Origin: Candidatus Sordicultor fermentans
GTDB taxonomy: Bacteria > Atribacterota > Atribacteria > Atribacterales > Caldatribacteriaceae
Length of the DNA stretch: 19,312 bases
Direction of reading: 5' to 3'
Assembly (NCBI GenBank): GCA_002385475.1
Contig: DGDO01000004.1
Location: 4,035-23,346, forward strand
Part shown: piece after piece, positions 1 to 8,116 of the stretch
Layout of the letters: every line of letters starts with the position of its first letter
Numbering within the stretch: the stretch's first letter is position 1
Notes under the pieces: generated by a model
Seen by the model: the letters and a program-made list of their open reading frames with translations, nothing else
Told to the model about the DNA's origin: nothing
Databases searched by the model: none
Program-made: the position numbers and the translations under genes

Positions 1-509
1 TCTTTATCGGTGCTCAGGTAGCTGAGTGGAAACTGGAGGGTGTCATATAATCCTGAGTTAATTGCCTCCCACGCAACGTCAAGGCGGTGGTTGGTCATAC
101 CAATAAAGCGGATTTTCCCCTGCTGTTTTGCCTCCAACATCGCATCATACAGCCCCCCATCATCACCGGGCCGGGGAGAGATAGGAGGATTGTGAAACTG
201 GAAAATGTCTATGTGATCCCTCCTCAGCATACGCAGGCTGGTGTGTAAATCATCCCAGAACCGGGGAACATCAACAGCTGGAATTTTGGTAGCAATCACA
301 ATTTTATCCCACATACCAGAGAACGCTTCACCCAGCTTCTCCTCACTATCTGAATAACTACGTGCAGTATCGTAAAAATTCATACCGCCATCATGTGCTT
401 TGCGCAGAAGATATACTGCATCCTGCTTAGATACTCTCTGGATAGGAAGCGCCCCAAAACCATTCTGCTCCACATATAATCCAGTCTTTCCCAGTGATAT
501 TTGCGCCAT
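1..509 (-). CDS. aldo/keto reductase, partial (3' end outside window)
   Basis: The first 169 residues of an NAD(P)H-dependent aldo/keto reductase, a TIM-barrel enzyme that reduces aldehydes and ketones. The catalytic set is visible: Asp and Tyr in NFYDTARSYSD, Lys in IVIATKIPA, and His in DIFQFHNP. The ATG at 509-507 is preceded by a good ribosome binding site (AGAAAGGAG, about 6 nt upstream). The frame is open to the left edge, so the C-terminal half is missing only because the window ends. It is divergent from the second reductase at 807 and lies about 165 nt downstream of a MerR-type promoter (681-711). Substrate unknown. The class of reductases carrying C-terminal Fe-S cysteines is possible but cannot be tested here. 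Confidence 0.9.
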   Translation of the reverse strand, partial: MAQISLGKTGLYVEQNGFGALPIQRVSKQDAVYLLRKAHDGGMNFYDTARSYSDSEEKLGEAFSGMWDKIVIATKIPAVDVPRFWDDLHTSLRMLRRDHIDIFQFHNPPISPRPGDDGGLYDAMLEAKQQGKIRFIGMTNHRLDVAWEAINSGLYDTLQFPLSYLSTDK

Positions 510-680
510 TTTTATTACTCCTTTCTAATCAGCAATTTATGCCCACCAATAGCTGACAATGTACGAAAAAGCTGGTAGAGGTTATATCTTAGAAATATTT
601 TTAATGATTTCATCAAACTCTTTCATAACCCCGGGGATGTCAATCTCCGATGAATGAGGATTTTTACAACTCTTTTAGAT

Positions 681-711
681 ATCCTATCACTTAGAGCTAA
701 CTCAATGTCAA
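681..711 (-). promoter_or_regulatory. MerR-type promoter driving the leftward aldo/keto reductase
   Basis: On the minus strand a -35 TTGACA (706-711) is separated by exactly 19 bp from a -10 TAGGAT (681-686). The spacer holds the dyad GAGTTAGCTC (694-703). An over-long spacer of 19-20 bp with a central dyad is the hallmark of promoters that MerR-family regulators activate by untwisting DNA. The near-identical plus-strand copy at 732-762 strengthens the call. The regulator itself is not in the window. Confidence 0.7.
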
Positions 712-731
712 GAGCTTTTAAAATTTTATCC

Positions 732-762
732 TTGACATGGAGTTAACTCTAAACTGTAGAAT
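732..762 (+). promoter_or_regulatory. MerR-type promoter driving the rightward reductase/flavodoxin pair
   Basis: A perfect -35 TTGACA (732-737), a 19-bp spacer, and a -10 TAGAAT (757-762). The spacer contains the perfect palindrome GAGTTAACTC (740-749), almost the same as the dyad of the divergent promoter. A spacer this long is normally poor for sigma-A polymerase and needs a MerR-family activator bound in the spacer. The start codon of the next gene is about 40 nt downstream. The activating signal is unknown; aldehyde or electrophile stress would fit the reductase genes (inference). Confidence 0.75.
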
Positions 763-806
763 AACTACAGACTGCCAAAACAAGTTAATTTCAGGAGGCG
801 TTTACC

Positions 807-1792
807 ATGAAAAAACGTAAACTGGGAAACAGTGGTCTTGAAGTCTCAGCGATTGGCTTTGGATGTATGGGTATGAGTCAGAGCTATCCACCGTTTCCTG
901 AAAAAGGGGAAGCGATTTCTCTACTCCGCTCTGCCGTTGAGTTGGGGGTGACTTTTTTCGATACCGCCGAGGTGTATGGTCCTTACACTAACGAAGAGCT
1001 GGTTGTGAAGCTCTGGAGCCTTACCGAGACAAAGTGGTAATTGCTACTAAATTTGGCTACCACATTCAAAACGGGAAATCGGCCGGATTGGATAGCCGTC
1101 CGGAGACCATAAGAAAGGCAGTAGAAGGGTCTTTGAAACGTTTGAGAACTGACCATATCGATTTATTGTATCAACATCGTGTAGACCCGAACGTGCCCAT
1201 TGAAGAAGTAGCTGAAACAGTGGGACAATTGATGAAAGAAGGTAAGGTTCTGTACTGGGGGCTTTCTGAAGCCGGCGCCCAGACCGTTCGCCGCGCTAAT
1301 GCAGTTCTACCACTTGCTGCCGTTCAAAGTGAGTATTCTATGTGGTACAGAAAGCCAGAAGAAGGATTATTTCCCGCTCTTGAGGAGCTGGGAGTTGGTT
1401 TCGTTGCTTTCAGTCCACTGGGTAAGGGCTTCTTAACCGGCCGGTTCAATAAAGATACCAGATTTGACAGTACCGATTTTCGCAGTTCAATTCCTCGTTT
1501 TAAACCGGAAAATCTCGAGGTAAACCAGGATTTGCTCGAACTGATAAAGGATATAGCAGCAAAGAAAAATGCTACAACGGCTCAGATTGCTCTCGCATGG
1601 GTGCTTGCCCAGAAACCCTGGATTGTTCCTATTCCCGGTACCAAAAAACTGGAACGCCTGAAAGAAAATCTGGGAGCTCAAGATATAGAATTCTCAGCCC
1701 AGGAATTAGCCGAAATCAACAAGGCGCTCTCAAAAATTAATATTGCCGGAGAACGTTACCCCGAAGAAGTAGAAAAACTGACCGGAAAATAA
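807..1792 (+). pseudogene. aldo/keto reductase with a single-base frameshift
   Basis: Two adjacent frames together give a full-length aldo/keto reductase of about 328 residues. The first frame (807-1040) ends soon after TNEELV; the second carries the rest to 1792. One missing base near 1002-1007 explains the break: restoring a G turns GTT GTG AAG into GTT GGT GAA, and the frame then reads on through EALEPYRDK into VVIATKFG, which is typical of the family. Catalytic residues are all present across the two parts: Asp and Tyr in FDTAEVYG, Lys in IATKFG, His in LLYQHRVDP. The ribosome binding site AGGAGG lies 8-9 nt before the ATG, downstream of the MerR-type promoter. It is either a recent pseudogene or a sequencing error; the rest of the frame is undamaged, so the lesion must be recent if real. 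Confidence 0.85.
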
Positions 1793-1812
1793 ATTTAGAA
1801 AGGAAGATTTGC

Positions 1813-2301
1813 ATGAGAGGAAATATTCTTATCGCCTATTATTCCCGCTCTGGGAATACCCGAAAACTTGCTCAACTGATTCATCAAAAAGTGGGTGGAA
1901 CTGTGCATGAAATCCAGCCTGAGGTTCCCTATCCTGCTTCATACAACGCAACTGTGGAACAGGCCAAAAAGGAAATTCAGGCCGGTTTCCGACCCCCACT
2001 AAAAACTAAAATTGAGCACATTGAAGCATATGATACGATTTTTTTAGGTTCTCCTAACTGGTGGAGCACAATTGCCCCTCCAGTTGCAACTTTCCTGGAA
2101 GAAAATGATTTATCGGGAAAAACCATCATACCATTCTGTACCCATGGTGGAGGGGGGAGAGGACGGATTGAAAGAGATATTGCAAAGCTCTGTCCTCAAT
2201 CAACAGTGATGCCCGCTCTCGCCATCTATGGAAGCGGAGGCAAGGATGCAGAAGCACAAGTGTCTGCATGGCTGAAAAGTATGGGCTTTACTGAAAAATA
2301 A
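1813..2301 (+). CDS. flavodoxin-family protein (FMN-binding)
   Basis: A 162-residue single-domain flavodoxin-like protein, a cytoplasmic FMN electron carrier or reductase component. The N-terminal beta strand leads into the FMN phosphate loop SRSGNT (residues 11-16). The second FMN-contacting region reads GSPNWWSTIAPPVATFLE near residue 75, and a third loop, PFCTHGGGG, sits near 110. Length and motifs match the flavodoxin-like proteins often found next to aldo/keto reductases. It starts 20 nt after the frameshifted reductase with a ribosome binding site AGAAAGGAAG, so it is probably cotranscribed from the MerR-type promoter at 732-762. Physiological partner unknown. Confidence 0.85.
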   Translation: MRGNILIAYYSRSGNTRKLAQLIHQKVGGTVHEIQPEVPYPASYNATVEQAKKEIQAGFRPPLKTKIEHIEAYDTIFLGSPNWWSTIAPPVATFLEENDLSGKTIIPFCTHGGGGRGRIERDIAKLCPQSTVMPALAIYGSGGKDAEAQVSAWLKSMGFTEK

Positions 2302-2424
2302 CCACAGCTAAAGAGACAGGATATGAGTTGATATTATAAATCTGTTTTTGCTTTTTAATCTTACGGCATAAGCTTTTTCTCATAACCCCACGACGATAGA
2401 AAAGGGAGAGAGACAAAAGTAAGC

Positions 2425-3786
2425 TTATCCTTTCTTCAGGAGAGCCACCGATTCAAAATAAGGAGTTTGAGGAAAAAGGTCTAAAAAGGTAATTTTCTCC
2501 AGATGGTATCCCTGTTCTCTAAAAAGCAATAAATCACGAGCAAAAGTACTGATATTGCAGGAGATATAAACCAGGCGCTGAGGAGAAAGAGAGGAAACTC
2601 TCCTTACCACTTTCTTATCCAGACCGGCCCGAGGAGGGTCTACTATGACCACGTCCACTCCTACATTGGAAAAAAGAGGAAGAACTTTATCTACCCGGCC
2701 AGGGATACAGGTAAAATTATTCCGCCCGTTCAACCAGGCGTTAAACTTGGCATCTTCTACCGCCTGGGGGTTTTCTTCCACTCCCACCACCTGCTGAGCA
2801 GAATCAGCTACAAAAAGCCCCACTCCTCCACTTCCACAATAAAGGTCTAAAACCGTCTCTCCCCCGCTTAAGGAGGCATAGTGAGCTGCCTTTTCATAAA
2901 GTGTTGAAGAAAGGAAGCTATTTACCTGAAAAAAACTCTCTATAGAAACTTTATAATTGACTGACCCCACCCGTTCAAAAAAATGGTCTTTGCCCCACAG
3001 AACCTTTTTATCTTCAAAAATCAAAGCACTAGCTGGTGAGTTATTTATGATGTGCACAAGACCTTCAAGAGAAGGAAAATTCTTTCGCAACTCTTCTATC
3101 AAATCTTCCTGGCGAGGGAGATCCACACTGACGGTTGAGAGACCCAGAAGTAGTTCTTGAGAAGAGGAATAACGCACCAGCAAGTTTCTCAACACTCCTT
3201 CTTTTTTTCGGGGGTCATATCCTGAAAGAGAGGAGTTTCGCCCATAGTCTCTAAACAGCTTTAGAAGGGTCCGGGTTAAGTCTTTTTTCATCAAGTAACA
3301 GACTTTCAGGTCTACCAAATCCCAGTATCGCCCTCGGGGCCTTAAACCCAGAATTAACTCTCCTTCTTTTTCTCCAAAATTAAATTCCATCTTATTTCTG
3401 TATTCCCACGGGGAAGGAGAAGGGATAAAACCCTCATAATCTACTTCTTCCCAGGAAATACCTCCTACCTTTTCCAGAGTTTGTCGAGCATTTCTTTCTT
3501 TCGCTTTAACCTGCTCTTCATAATCCATAAACTGAAAACGGCAACCTCCACACCCTTCTAAAAAGTGGGGGCATATTGGCTCTACTCGAGAGGGAGAAGG
3601 TTCTAAAATATCTATCACCTCTCCCAGAGCATAATTTTTCTTCAATTTAGTAATTCTCACCCGACACACTTCGTCAATTAAAACCCCCGAGACGAATACC
3701 ACCCGGCCCCCCTCTTTTAAAACCCCCTGCCCTTCAGGAAGAGCAAAATCAACCACTTTCCCTTCTATAATCTGTCCCTTATCCAT
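2425..3786 (-). CDS. rlmD: 23S rRNA (uracil-C5)-methyltransferase, RlmD/RlmCD (RumA) family
   Basis: A 453-residue SAM-dependent enzyme that makes 5-methyluridine in RNA, most likely in 23S rRNA (U1939 and possibly U747, as in Gram-positive RlmCD). The N-terminal TRAM domain (about 1-62) binds RNA. Four cysteines for the [4Fe-4S] cluster are present: Cys72, Cys79, Cys82 and Cys163. The SAM loop is VLDLYCGSGGVG, followed by DPPRAGLD and the catalytic cysteine in YISCNISTFARDL; the usual SCNPxTLARD is slightly altered. It is the last gene of the leftward operon: its ATG shares one base with the rlmB stop (TAATG). A tRNA-specific homologue is less likely because those lack the Fe-S cluster and TRAM domain. 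The exact target uridine cannot be read from the sequence. Confidence 0.9.
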   Translation of the reverse strand: MDKGQIIEGKVVDFALPEGQGVLKEGGRVVFVSGVLIDEVCRVRITKLKKNYALGEVIDILEPSPSRVEPICPHFLEGCGGCRFQFMDYEEQVKAKERNARQTLEKVGGISWEEVDYEGFIPSPSPWEYRNKMEFNFGEKEGELILGLRPRGRYWDLVDLKVCYLMKKDLTRTLLKLFRDYGRNSSLSGYDPRKKEGVLRNLLVRYSSSQELLLGLSTVSVDLPRQEDLIEELRKNFPSLEGLVHIINNSPASALIFEDKKVLWGKDHFFERVGSVNYKVSIESFFQVNSFLSSTLYEKAAHYASLSGGETVLDLYCGSGGVGLFVADSAQQVVGVEENPQAVEDAKFNAWLNGRNNFTCIPGRVDKVLPLFSNVGVDVVIVDPPRAGLDKKVVRRVSSLSPQRLVYISCNISTFARDLLLFREQGYHLEKITFLDLFPQTPYFESVALLKKG

Positions 3787-4532
3787 TAATTAGTGCTCCT
3801 CTGTCTCATAACTTCATAAATTCCAATCCCTAAAGCCACTGCCACATTGAGAGAATTTATTACCCCTCTTGATGGTATCCTCAAAACCATATCGCATGAA
3901 GAACGCACCACTCTTCTAATTCCTTCATGCTCTCCCCCCACCACGAGACCCAGAGGCATACCCCGGAGGTCTGCATCCCAGATGTCTTTATCTCCATCTG
4001 CTTCCAGAGCCACTATCCAGAAACCTGCTTTTTGAAACTCTTTTATCACCTGGGTAAAATTATTAATTTGAGCTATATCTATGCTCTCTATTCCTCCTGC
4101 TGATGCTCTCACAACTGGTGAGTCTAAGGGAGCGGAGCGGGCTTTGCTGATTAAAATTCCTCCCACTCCAAAAAAAGCAGCTGTTCTCGCAATTGTTCCC
4201 AGATTAGCAGGGTCTTCCACTCGATCTACAAAAACCACTGTCGCTTCCGGAGAGGTTTTATTTTTCTCTAAAATTTCCTGCCAGGTGAGTGATGCCCGAG
4301 GTTGAGCCAGTAGTACCACTCCCTGGTGGTTAACGTTTTTCCCCACTAATTCTTCTAAAAAAGTTTTATCTTTTATTTCCCAGGGAATTTTCCTTTTCTG
4401 GGACAGCTGTTTAATATCTTCTATTATTTTCCCCTGTGCTCCTTCCATCACAAACAATCTCTTCACTTTCCTTTTCTCTGACTTTAGAGCTTCTCTTACC
4501 GGCTGGCGCCCATAAATAAGTTCCTCTTTCAT
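3786..4532 (-). CDS. rlmB: 23S rRNA (guanosine-2'-O)-methyltransferase, TrmH/SpoU family
   Basis: A 248-residue SPOUT-class methyltransferase, probably for G2251 of 23S rRNA. The N-terminal substrate-binding domain starts with the family signature LIYGRQPVREAL (residues 5-16). The knotted SAM-binding domain shows motif 1, FVDRVEDPANLGTIARTA (101-118, with the key Asn110 and Arg115), motif 2, LGLVVGGEHEGI (194-205, Glu201), and motif 3, IPSRGVINSLNVAVALGI (219-236). It overlaps the cysS stop by 4 bases (ATGA) and the next gene by 1 base, so it is translationally coupled on both sides. In many Bacillota an RNase gene (mrnC) lies between cysS and rlmB; it is absent here. Target site is inferred from family and gene neighbourhood. 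Confidence 0.9.
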   Translation of the reverse strand: MKEELIYGRQPVREALKSEKRKVKRLFVMEGAQGKIIEDIKQLSQKRKIPWEIKDKTFLEELVGKNVNHQGVVLLAQPRASLTWQEILEKNKTSPEATVVFVDRVEDPANLGTIARTAAFFGVGGILISKARSAPLDSPVVRASAGGIESIDIAQINNFTQVIKEFQKAGFWIVALEADGDKDIWDADLRGMPLGLVVGGEHEGIRRVVRSSCDMVLRIPSRGVINSLNVAVALGIGIYEVMRQRSTN

Positions 4533-5953
4533 TGTTCCTCCATCTTAAAAAAACGAGGACCCAGGGGAGTATCTTCTACAACATATCCTCTACTTTTTAT
4601 TTCTTCTCGTAACTGGTCTGCTCTCTCCCAGTCTTTATCTCTTCTTGCTCTTTCTCTCTCTTCTACCAGCTTTTTAATTGCCTCATCACTTATTTCCATT
4701 TCTTTTCCCGGAAGAATTCCTAATATTTCTTCTACCATTTTCAGAAAATCTCTAATTTTTTCCAATACCTGTAGATCCCACTTTCCCCGACGAGGAGAAA
4801 GATACTGGTTGAAAAAGCGGAGGAATTCTCCCAATACTCCCAGAGCTTGAGGAGTGTTAAAATCGTCAGCCAAAGCCTCTTGAAAGCTCCGGGAGAATTC
4901 ATCTATTTTATGGTATTCTTCTTTATCTTCCTTCAAAAGAGCAGAATTATCCTTTATTTTTTCCTCTATGAAACCTATATTGCGGAGAAAGTTTTTAATC
5001 CGTTCTTCAAATTGACGAGAGGATTGTAAAAGGTTCTCATCCAGATTGATAGGACTGCGATAATGAGCGGAAAAAATTGCTAACCTCAAAACCGAGGGTT
5101 CATATTTTTGAGTAAGCTCCCGCACTGTTACAATGTTGCCCAGAGATTTAGACATCTTTTCCTGGTCGATGTTAACATAACCATTGTGAAGGAAAAATCG
5201 AGCAAATGGTTTACCAGTAGCTGCCTCACTTTGAGCAATTTCATTTTCATGATGAGGAAATATTAAATCTATTCCCCCGGCATGAATGTCCAGAGTGGGT
5301 CCTAAATACTTCATAGACATAGCTGAACACTCAATATGCCATCCCGGTCTTCCCTCCCCCCAAGGACTTTCCCAAGAAGGCTCACCAGGCTTGGCTTTTT
5401 TCCACAGTACAAAATCAGCAGGGTTTTTTTTCTCGTATCTAGCCTCCACTCGAGCCCCTTCCACTAACTCATCAAGGTTCTTGCGAGAAAGTTTCCCATA
5501 GGAAGGAAAACGAGAAACATCAAAGAGAACGTCGCCTTCTTTCTCATAAGTATAACCTTTCTCTTCTAAAATCTTAATGAGAGCAATTATATCTTCAATA
5601 TGTTCTGTAGCTCGAGGATGAAAGGTGGCTTTTCGTATCTTCAGGTTTTCCGCATCGTGCCAGTATTCAGCAATGTAGCGTTCGGCTAACTCCTGGGGGC
5701 TTTCGCCTAATTCCTCTGCTCTTTTTATGATTTTATCGTCAATATCGGTAAAATTCTGCACCATTATAACTTCCCAGCCCCGGTGTTCTAAAAAACGACG
5801 CAGAGAGTCAAAAACCACAAAAACGCGCGCATTCCCAATGTGGATTAAATCATAAACAGTAGGACCACAAACATAGAAGCGAACTTTATCCCCTTCCTGA
5901 GGGAAAAAAGTTTCTTTTTTCTGGGTAAGAGTATTAAACAGTTGAGTTTCCAT
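4529..5953 (-). CDS. cysS: cysteinyl-tRNA synthetase
   Basis: A 474-residue class I aminoacyl-tRNA synthetase that charges tRNA-Cys. The sequence shows Cys29 in FYVCGPTVYD, the HIGN form of the HIGH motif (38-41), the zinc ligands in WHIECSAM and FPHHENEIAQSEA, and KMSKSLGN. The C-terminal helical DALR-type region and the end of the protein, with VEERERARRDKDWERADQLR, are typical. Length is normal. The ATG at 5953 lies 20 bases inside the end of gltX, so the genes overlap. In B. subtilis cysE stands between gltX and cysS; it is missing here. Confidence 0.97.
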   Translation of the reverse strand: METQLFNTLTQKKETFFPQEGDKVRFYVCGPTVYDLIHIGNARVFVVFDSLRRFLEHRGWEVIMVQNFTDIDDKIIKRAEELGESPQELAERYIAEYWHDAENLKIRKATFHPRATEHIEDIIALIKILEEKGYTYEKEGDVLFDVSRFPSYGKLSRKNLDELVEGARVEARYEKKNPADFVLWKKAKPGEPSWESPWGEGRPGWHIECSAMSMKYLGPTLDIHAGGIDLIFPHHENEIAQSEAATGKPFARFFLHNGYVNIDQEKMSKSLGNIVTVRELTQKYEPSVLRLAIFSAHYRSPINLDENLLQSSRQFEERIKNFLRNIGFIEEKIKDNSALLKEDKEEYHKIDEFSRSFQEALADDFNTPQALGVLGEFLRFFNQYLSPRRGKWDLQVLEKIRDFLKMVEEILGILPGKEMEISDEAIKKLVEERERARRDKDWERADQLREEIKSRGYVVEDTPLGPRFFKMEEQ

Positions 5954-7379
5954 TATCTCCCACTTTTGCTTTAATTTTTTCTAAAACCTTTTCTCTTCCT
6001 AAAGCCACAAGCAAGCGGTCTAACTCTGGTCCTTCTTCACTCCCAATTAACGCCCAGCGCAAAACCGGATAAAAAATAGAGGGAGGAAAACCGCTCTCTT
6101 TTTGCCAGCGACGCAGATTCTTCTTCACTTCTTCTTCCTCCCAGGGAACAGGAAAATCATTCAGGGAGGAGAGCAGGAATTTTAATACTTGAAGTTTTTC
6201 TTCATCTTCTACTTTTTCTTCTTTTACTGAGATATAGTCTCTCAAACGCTCCGCTATTTCCTTCAGAGTAACCGATTCTTCTCTCACTAAATCCAGCAAT
6301 AGATAAAATCTCTCTTCTCCCAGCTCTTTTTTAAACTCCCTTATCTCTTCTCCTCCCCAGGGGGTGAGTTTTTCTTCCAGTTCTCTAATATCCATTCGGC
6401 GAATATAGGTTTTATTCCACCAGTTCAAGTGAGAGAGATCAAAAATAGCCCCTCCCTTACCTATTCGCTCTAAAGAAAAGAGAGTGTAGAGCTCTTCTCC
6501 CTCTACTATTTCCCTCCCATCAGGGAAAGAATGTCCTAAAGTAAGAAGATGATTCAAAATAGCTTCAGGTAAAAACCCTTCTTCTCTAAAAAATCGCACA
6601 CTCACTTCTCCTCTTCTTTTGCTCAACTTAGTTCTTTCCTCGTCCAGAATAATGGGCACATGGGCAAAAAGAGGAGGAGTAAGCTCTAAAGCCTGATAAA
6701 GTAAAATTTGATAGGGAGTGTTAGATAAATGTTCTTCTCCTCGTAATACATGTGAAATATCCATCAAAGCATCATCTATAACACAAGCGAAATTATAAGT
6801 GGGAACACCATCTGACTTTAAAACGATGAAGTCTCCCAAGGAATTAGTGTGAAAAACCACTTTCCCTCTTACTAAATCCTCCAGTACTATTTCCTTACCT
6901 CTCGGAACCCGGAAGCGCCAGGATGGTTTTATTCCCCTCTCTTCTTTTTCCTTTCTTTCCTCGGGAGAAAGAAAAAAACAGCGACCAGAATAACGGGGAG
7001 CTTTGCCCATCTTCAGCGCTTTTTTCCTTTCTTCTTCCAGCTCTTCCACAGTACAATAACAGGGATAAATAAGATTCTCAGCCTTCAACTGGGCAATGAA
7101 AGATTGATAAATTTCTCCTCTCTCTGACTGCCTGTAAGGAGCATAAGGTCCTCCCCGGTCCGGGCCTTCATCCCATTCTATACCCAACCACCGGAGGTCT
7201 TCCAGGATTGCTTCTTCAAATTGTTTTTTTGACCTTTCCCGGTCGGTATCTTCAATACGTAAAACAAAATCCCCTTCTTCTTTACGAGCTAAAGCCCAGT
7301 TAAAAGCGGCTGTTCTTGCTCCTCCCAGGTGCAAAAATCCAGTGGGACTGGGAGCAAAACGAGTTCTCACCCTCCCCAT
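5934..7379 (-). CDS. gltX: glutamyl-tRNA synthetase
   Basis: A 481-residue class I synthetase charging tRNA-Glu. The ATP-binding motif is FAPSPTGFLHLGGARTAAFN (8-27; HLGG in place of HIGH) and the second signature is KLSKRRG. A zinc-site pattern like that of the E. coli enzyme is visible: Cys107-x-Cys109, Tyr130 and Cys134. No separate glutaminyl-tRNA synthetase or gatCAB gene lies nearby, so whether it also charges tRNA-Gln cannot be decided. The ATG overlaps the end of the RlpA-like gene by 13 bases. It is part of the yacL-to-rlmD operon. Confidence 0.96.
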   Translation of the reverse strand: MGRVRTRFAPSPTGFLHLGGARTAAFNWALARKEEGDFVLRIEDTDRERSKKQFEEAILEDLRWLGIEWDEGPDRGGPYAPYRQSERGEIYQSFIAQLKAENLIYPCYCTVEELEEERKKALKMGKAPRYSGRCFFLSPEERKEKEERGIKPSWRFRVPRGKEIVLEDLVRGKVVFHTNSLGDFIVLKSDGVPTYNFACVIDDALMDISHVLRGEEHLSNTPYQILLYQALELTPPLFAHVPIILDEERTKLSKRRGEVSVRFFREEGFLPEAILNHLLTLGHSFPDGREIVEGEELYTLFSLERIGKGGAIFDLSHLNWWNKTYIRRMDIRELEEKLTPWGGEEIREFKKELGEERFYLLLDLVREESVTLKEIAERLRDYISVKEEKVEDEEKLQVLKFLLSSLNDFPVPWEEEEVKKNLRRWQKESGFPPSIFYPVLRWALIGSEEGPELDRLLVALGREKVLEKIKAKVGDNGNSTV

Positions 7380-8116
7380 TCCAACACCTCAACTTTAACC
7401 TTGCTCAGACCATCTTCATGAATGTCCAGAACTTTAGCAGCAGCGAGAGATAAATCCACAACTCGGTCTTCTCTCCAGGGACCACGGTCATTCACTCTCA
7501 CCACTACTTCTCGCCCATCTTCCAGATTAGTCACCAAAAGAACACTTCCTATGGGGAAAGTGCGATGAGCAGCAGTAAAAGCATAAGGAGTGTAAATCTC
7601 CCCGCTGGCGGTGGCCCTCCCACTAAACCCATTACTACACCAGGAAGCTATTCCTTCTGCTATTTCTTTAACCTCTTTTTCTTCTTTTACTCGATAAAAT
7701 TCTATCTGGACATTGTTCAGCCAGGAGAGAGCCAAGCTCAGAGGGTCAGATTTATTAACCAGAGCATCTTCTCTGAGAACTGTAAAAAGCTTATGCTGAC
7801 CAGCATAAGCTGTAGCTTTATCTTTTTCCCATACCACATGAAAATTCACTATCTTCTGAGAATTTTTAAACAATTTGGCAAGGGATTGAGCAATCACTTT
7901 AGCCCTTTCTTCTAAAGTAGAATATCCTCCCCCGTAGCGGATGCGGAGAATGGTTCGTCCTTCCATATTTATAGAACAATAGTGAGATTGAGACTCAAGA
8001 GAAATCAACTCTTCTGCTGCGCTTTCTGTCGCTGGAGCAGTGATCACCAACCCACAAATCACCAGAGCTAAAATTTTGTTAATTCTTTCTTCCGCAAAAG
8101 GCTTACAGCAAAACAA
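7367..8116 (-). CDS. RlpA-like secreted protein (double-psi beta-barrel)
   Basis: A 249-residue predicted exported protein. A signal peptide is visible (basic N-region with Arg11 and Lys14, hydrophobic stretch about 15-28, likely cleavage after ESA at 33). Residues about 51-125 form a separate module (EGRTILRIRYGG, then STLEERA) that I cannot assign with certainty. The C-terminal part (153-249) is an RlpA double-psi beta-barrel: ASWCSNGFSGRATASGE, then AAHRTFPIGS with His184 and VVRVNDRGPW with Asp210, the two residues needed for lytic transglycosylase activity in RlpA of Pseudomonas. It may therefore cut peptidoglycan. The start is TTG at 8116 with AAGGGGGAAGGA just upstream, overlapping ispF by 49 bases; a later GTG would destroy the signal peptide N-region. 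No convincing lipobox. Its place in an isoprenoid/synthetase operon is unusual. Confidence 0.8.
   Translation of the reverse strand: MFCCKPFAEERINKILALVICGLVITAPATESAAEELISLESQSHYCSINMEGRTILRIRYGGGYSTLEERAKVIAQSLAKLFKNSQKIVNFHVVWEKDKATAYAGQHKLFTVLREDALVNKSDPLSLALSWLNNVQIEFYRVKEEKEVKEIAEGIASWCSNGFSGRATASGEIYTPYAFTAAHRTFPIGSVLLVTNLEDGREVVVRVNDRGPWREDRVVDLSLAAAKVLDIHEDGLSKVKVEVLEWGG

Noticed and set aside
2302..2424. Bidirectional terminator between the converging flavodoxin and rlmD genes
   Set aside because: Only a 4-bp stem (CTTA/TAAG) before CTTTTTC and a distant AAGCTT inverted repeat are visible; too weak to call.
7565..7915. A 116-codon plus-strand frame opposite the RlpA-like gene
   Set aside because: Low-complexity Phe/Ser-rich translation typical of the reverse of an AT-rich gene; the minus-strand frame has a clear domain.
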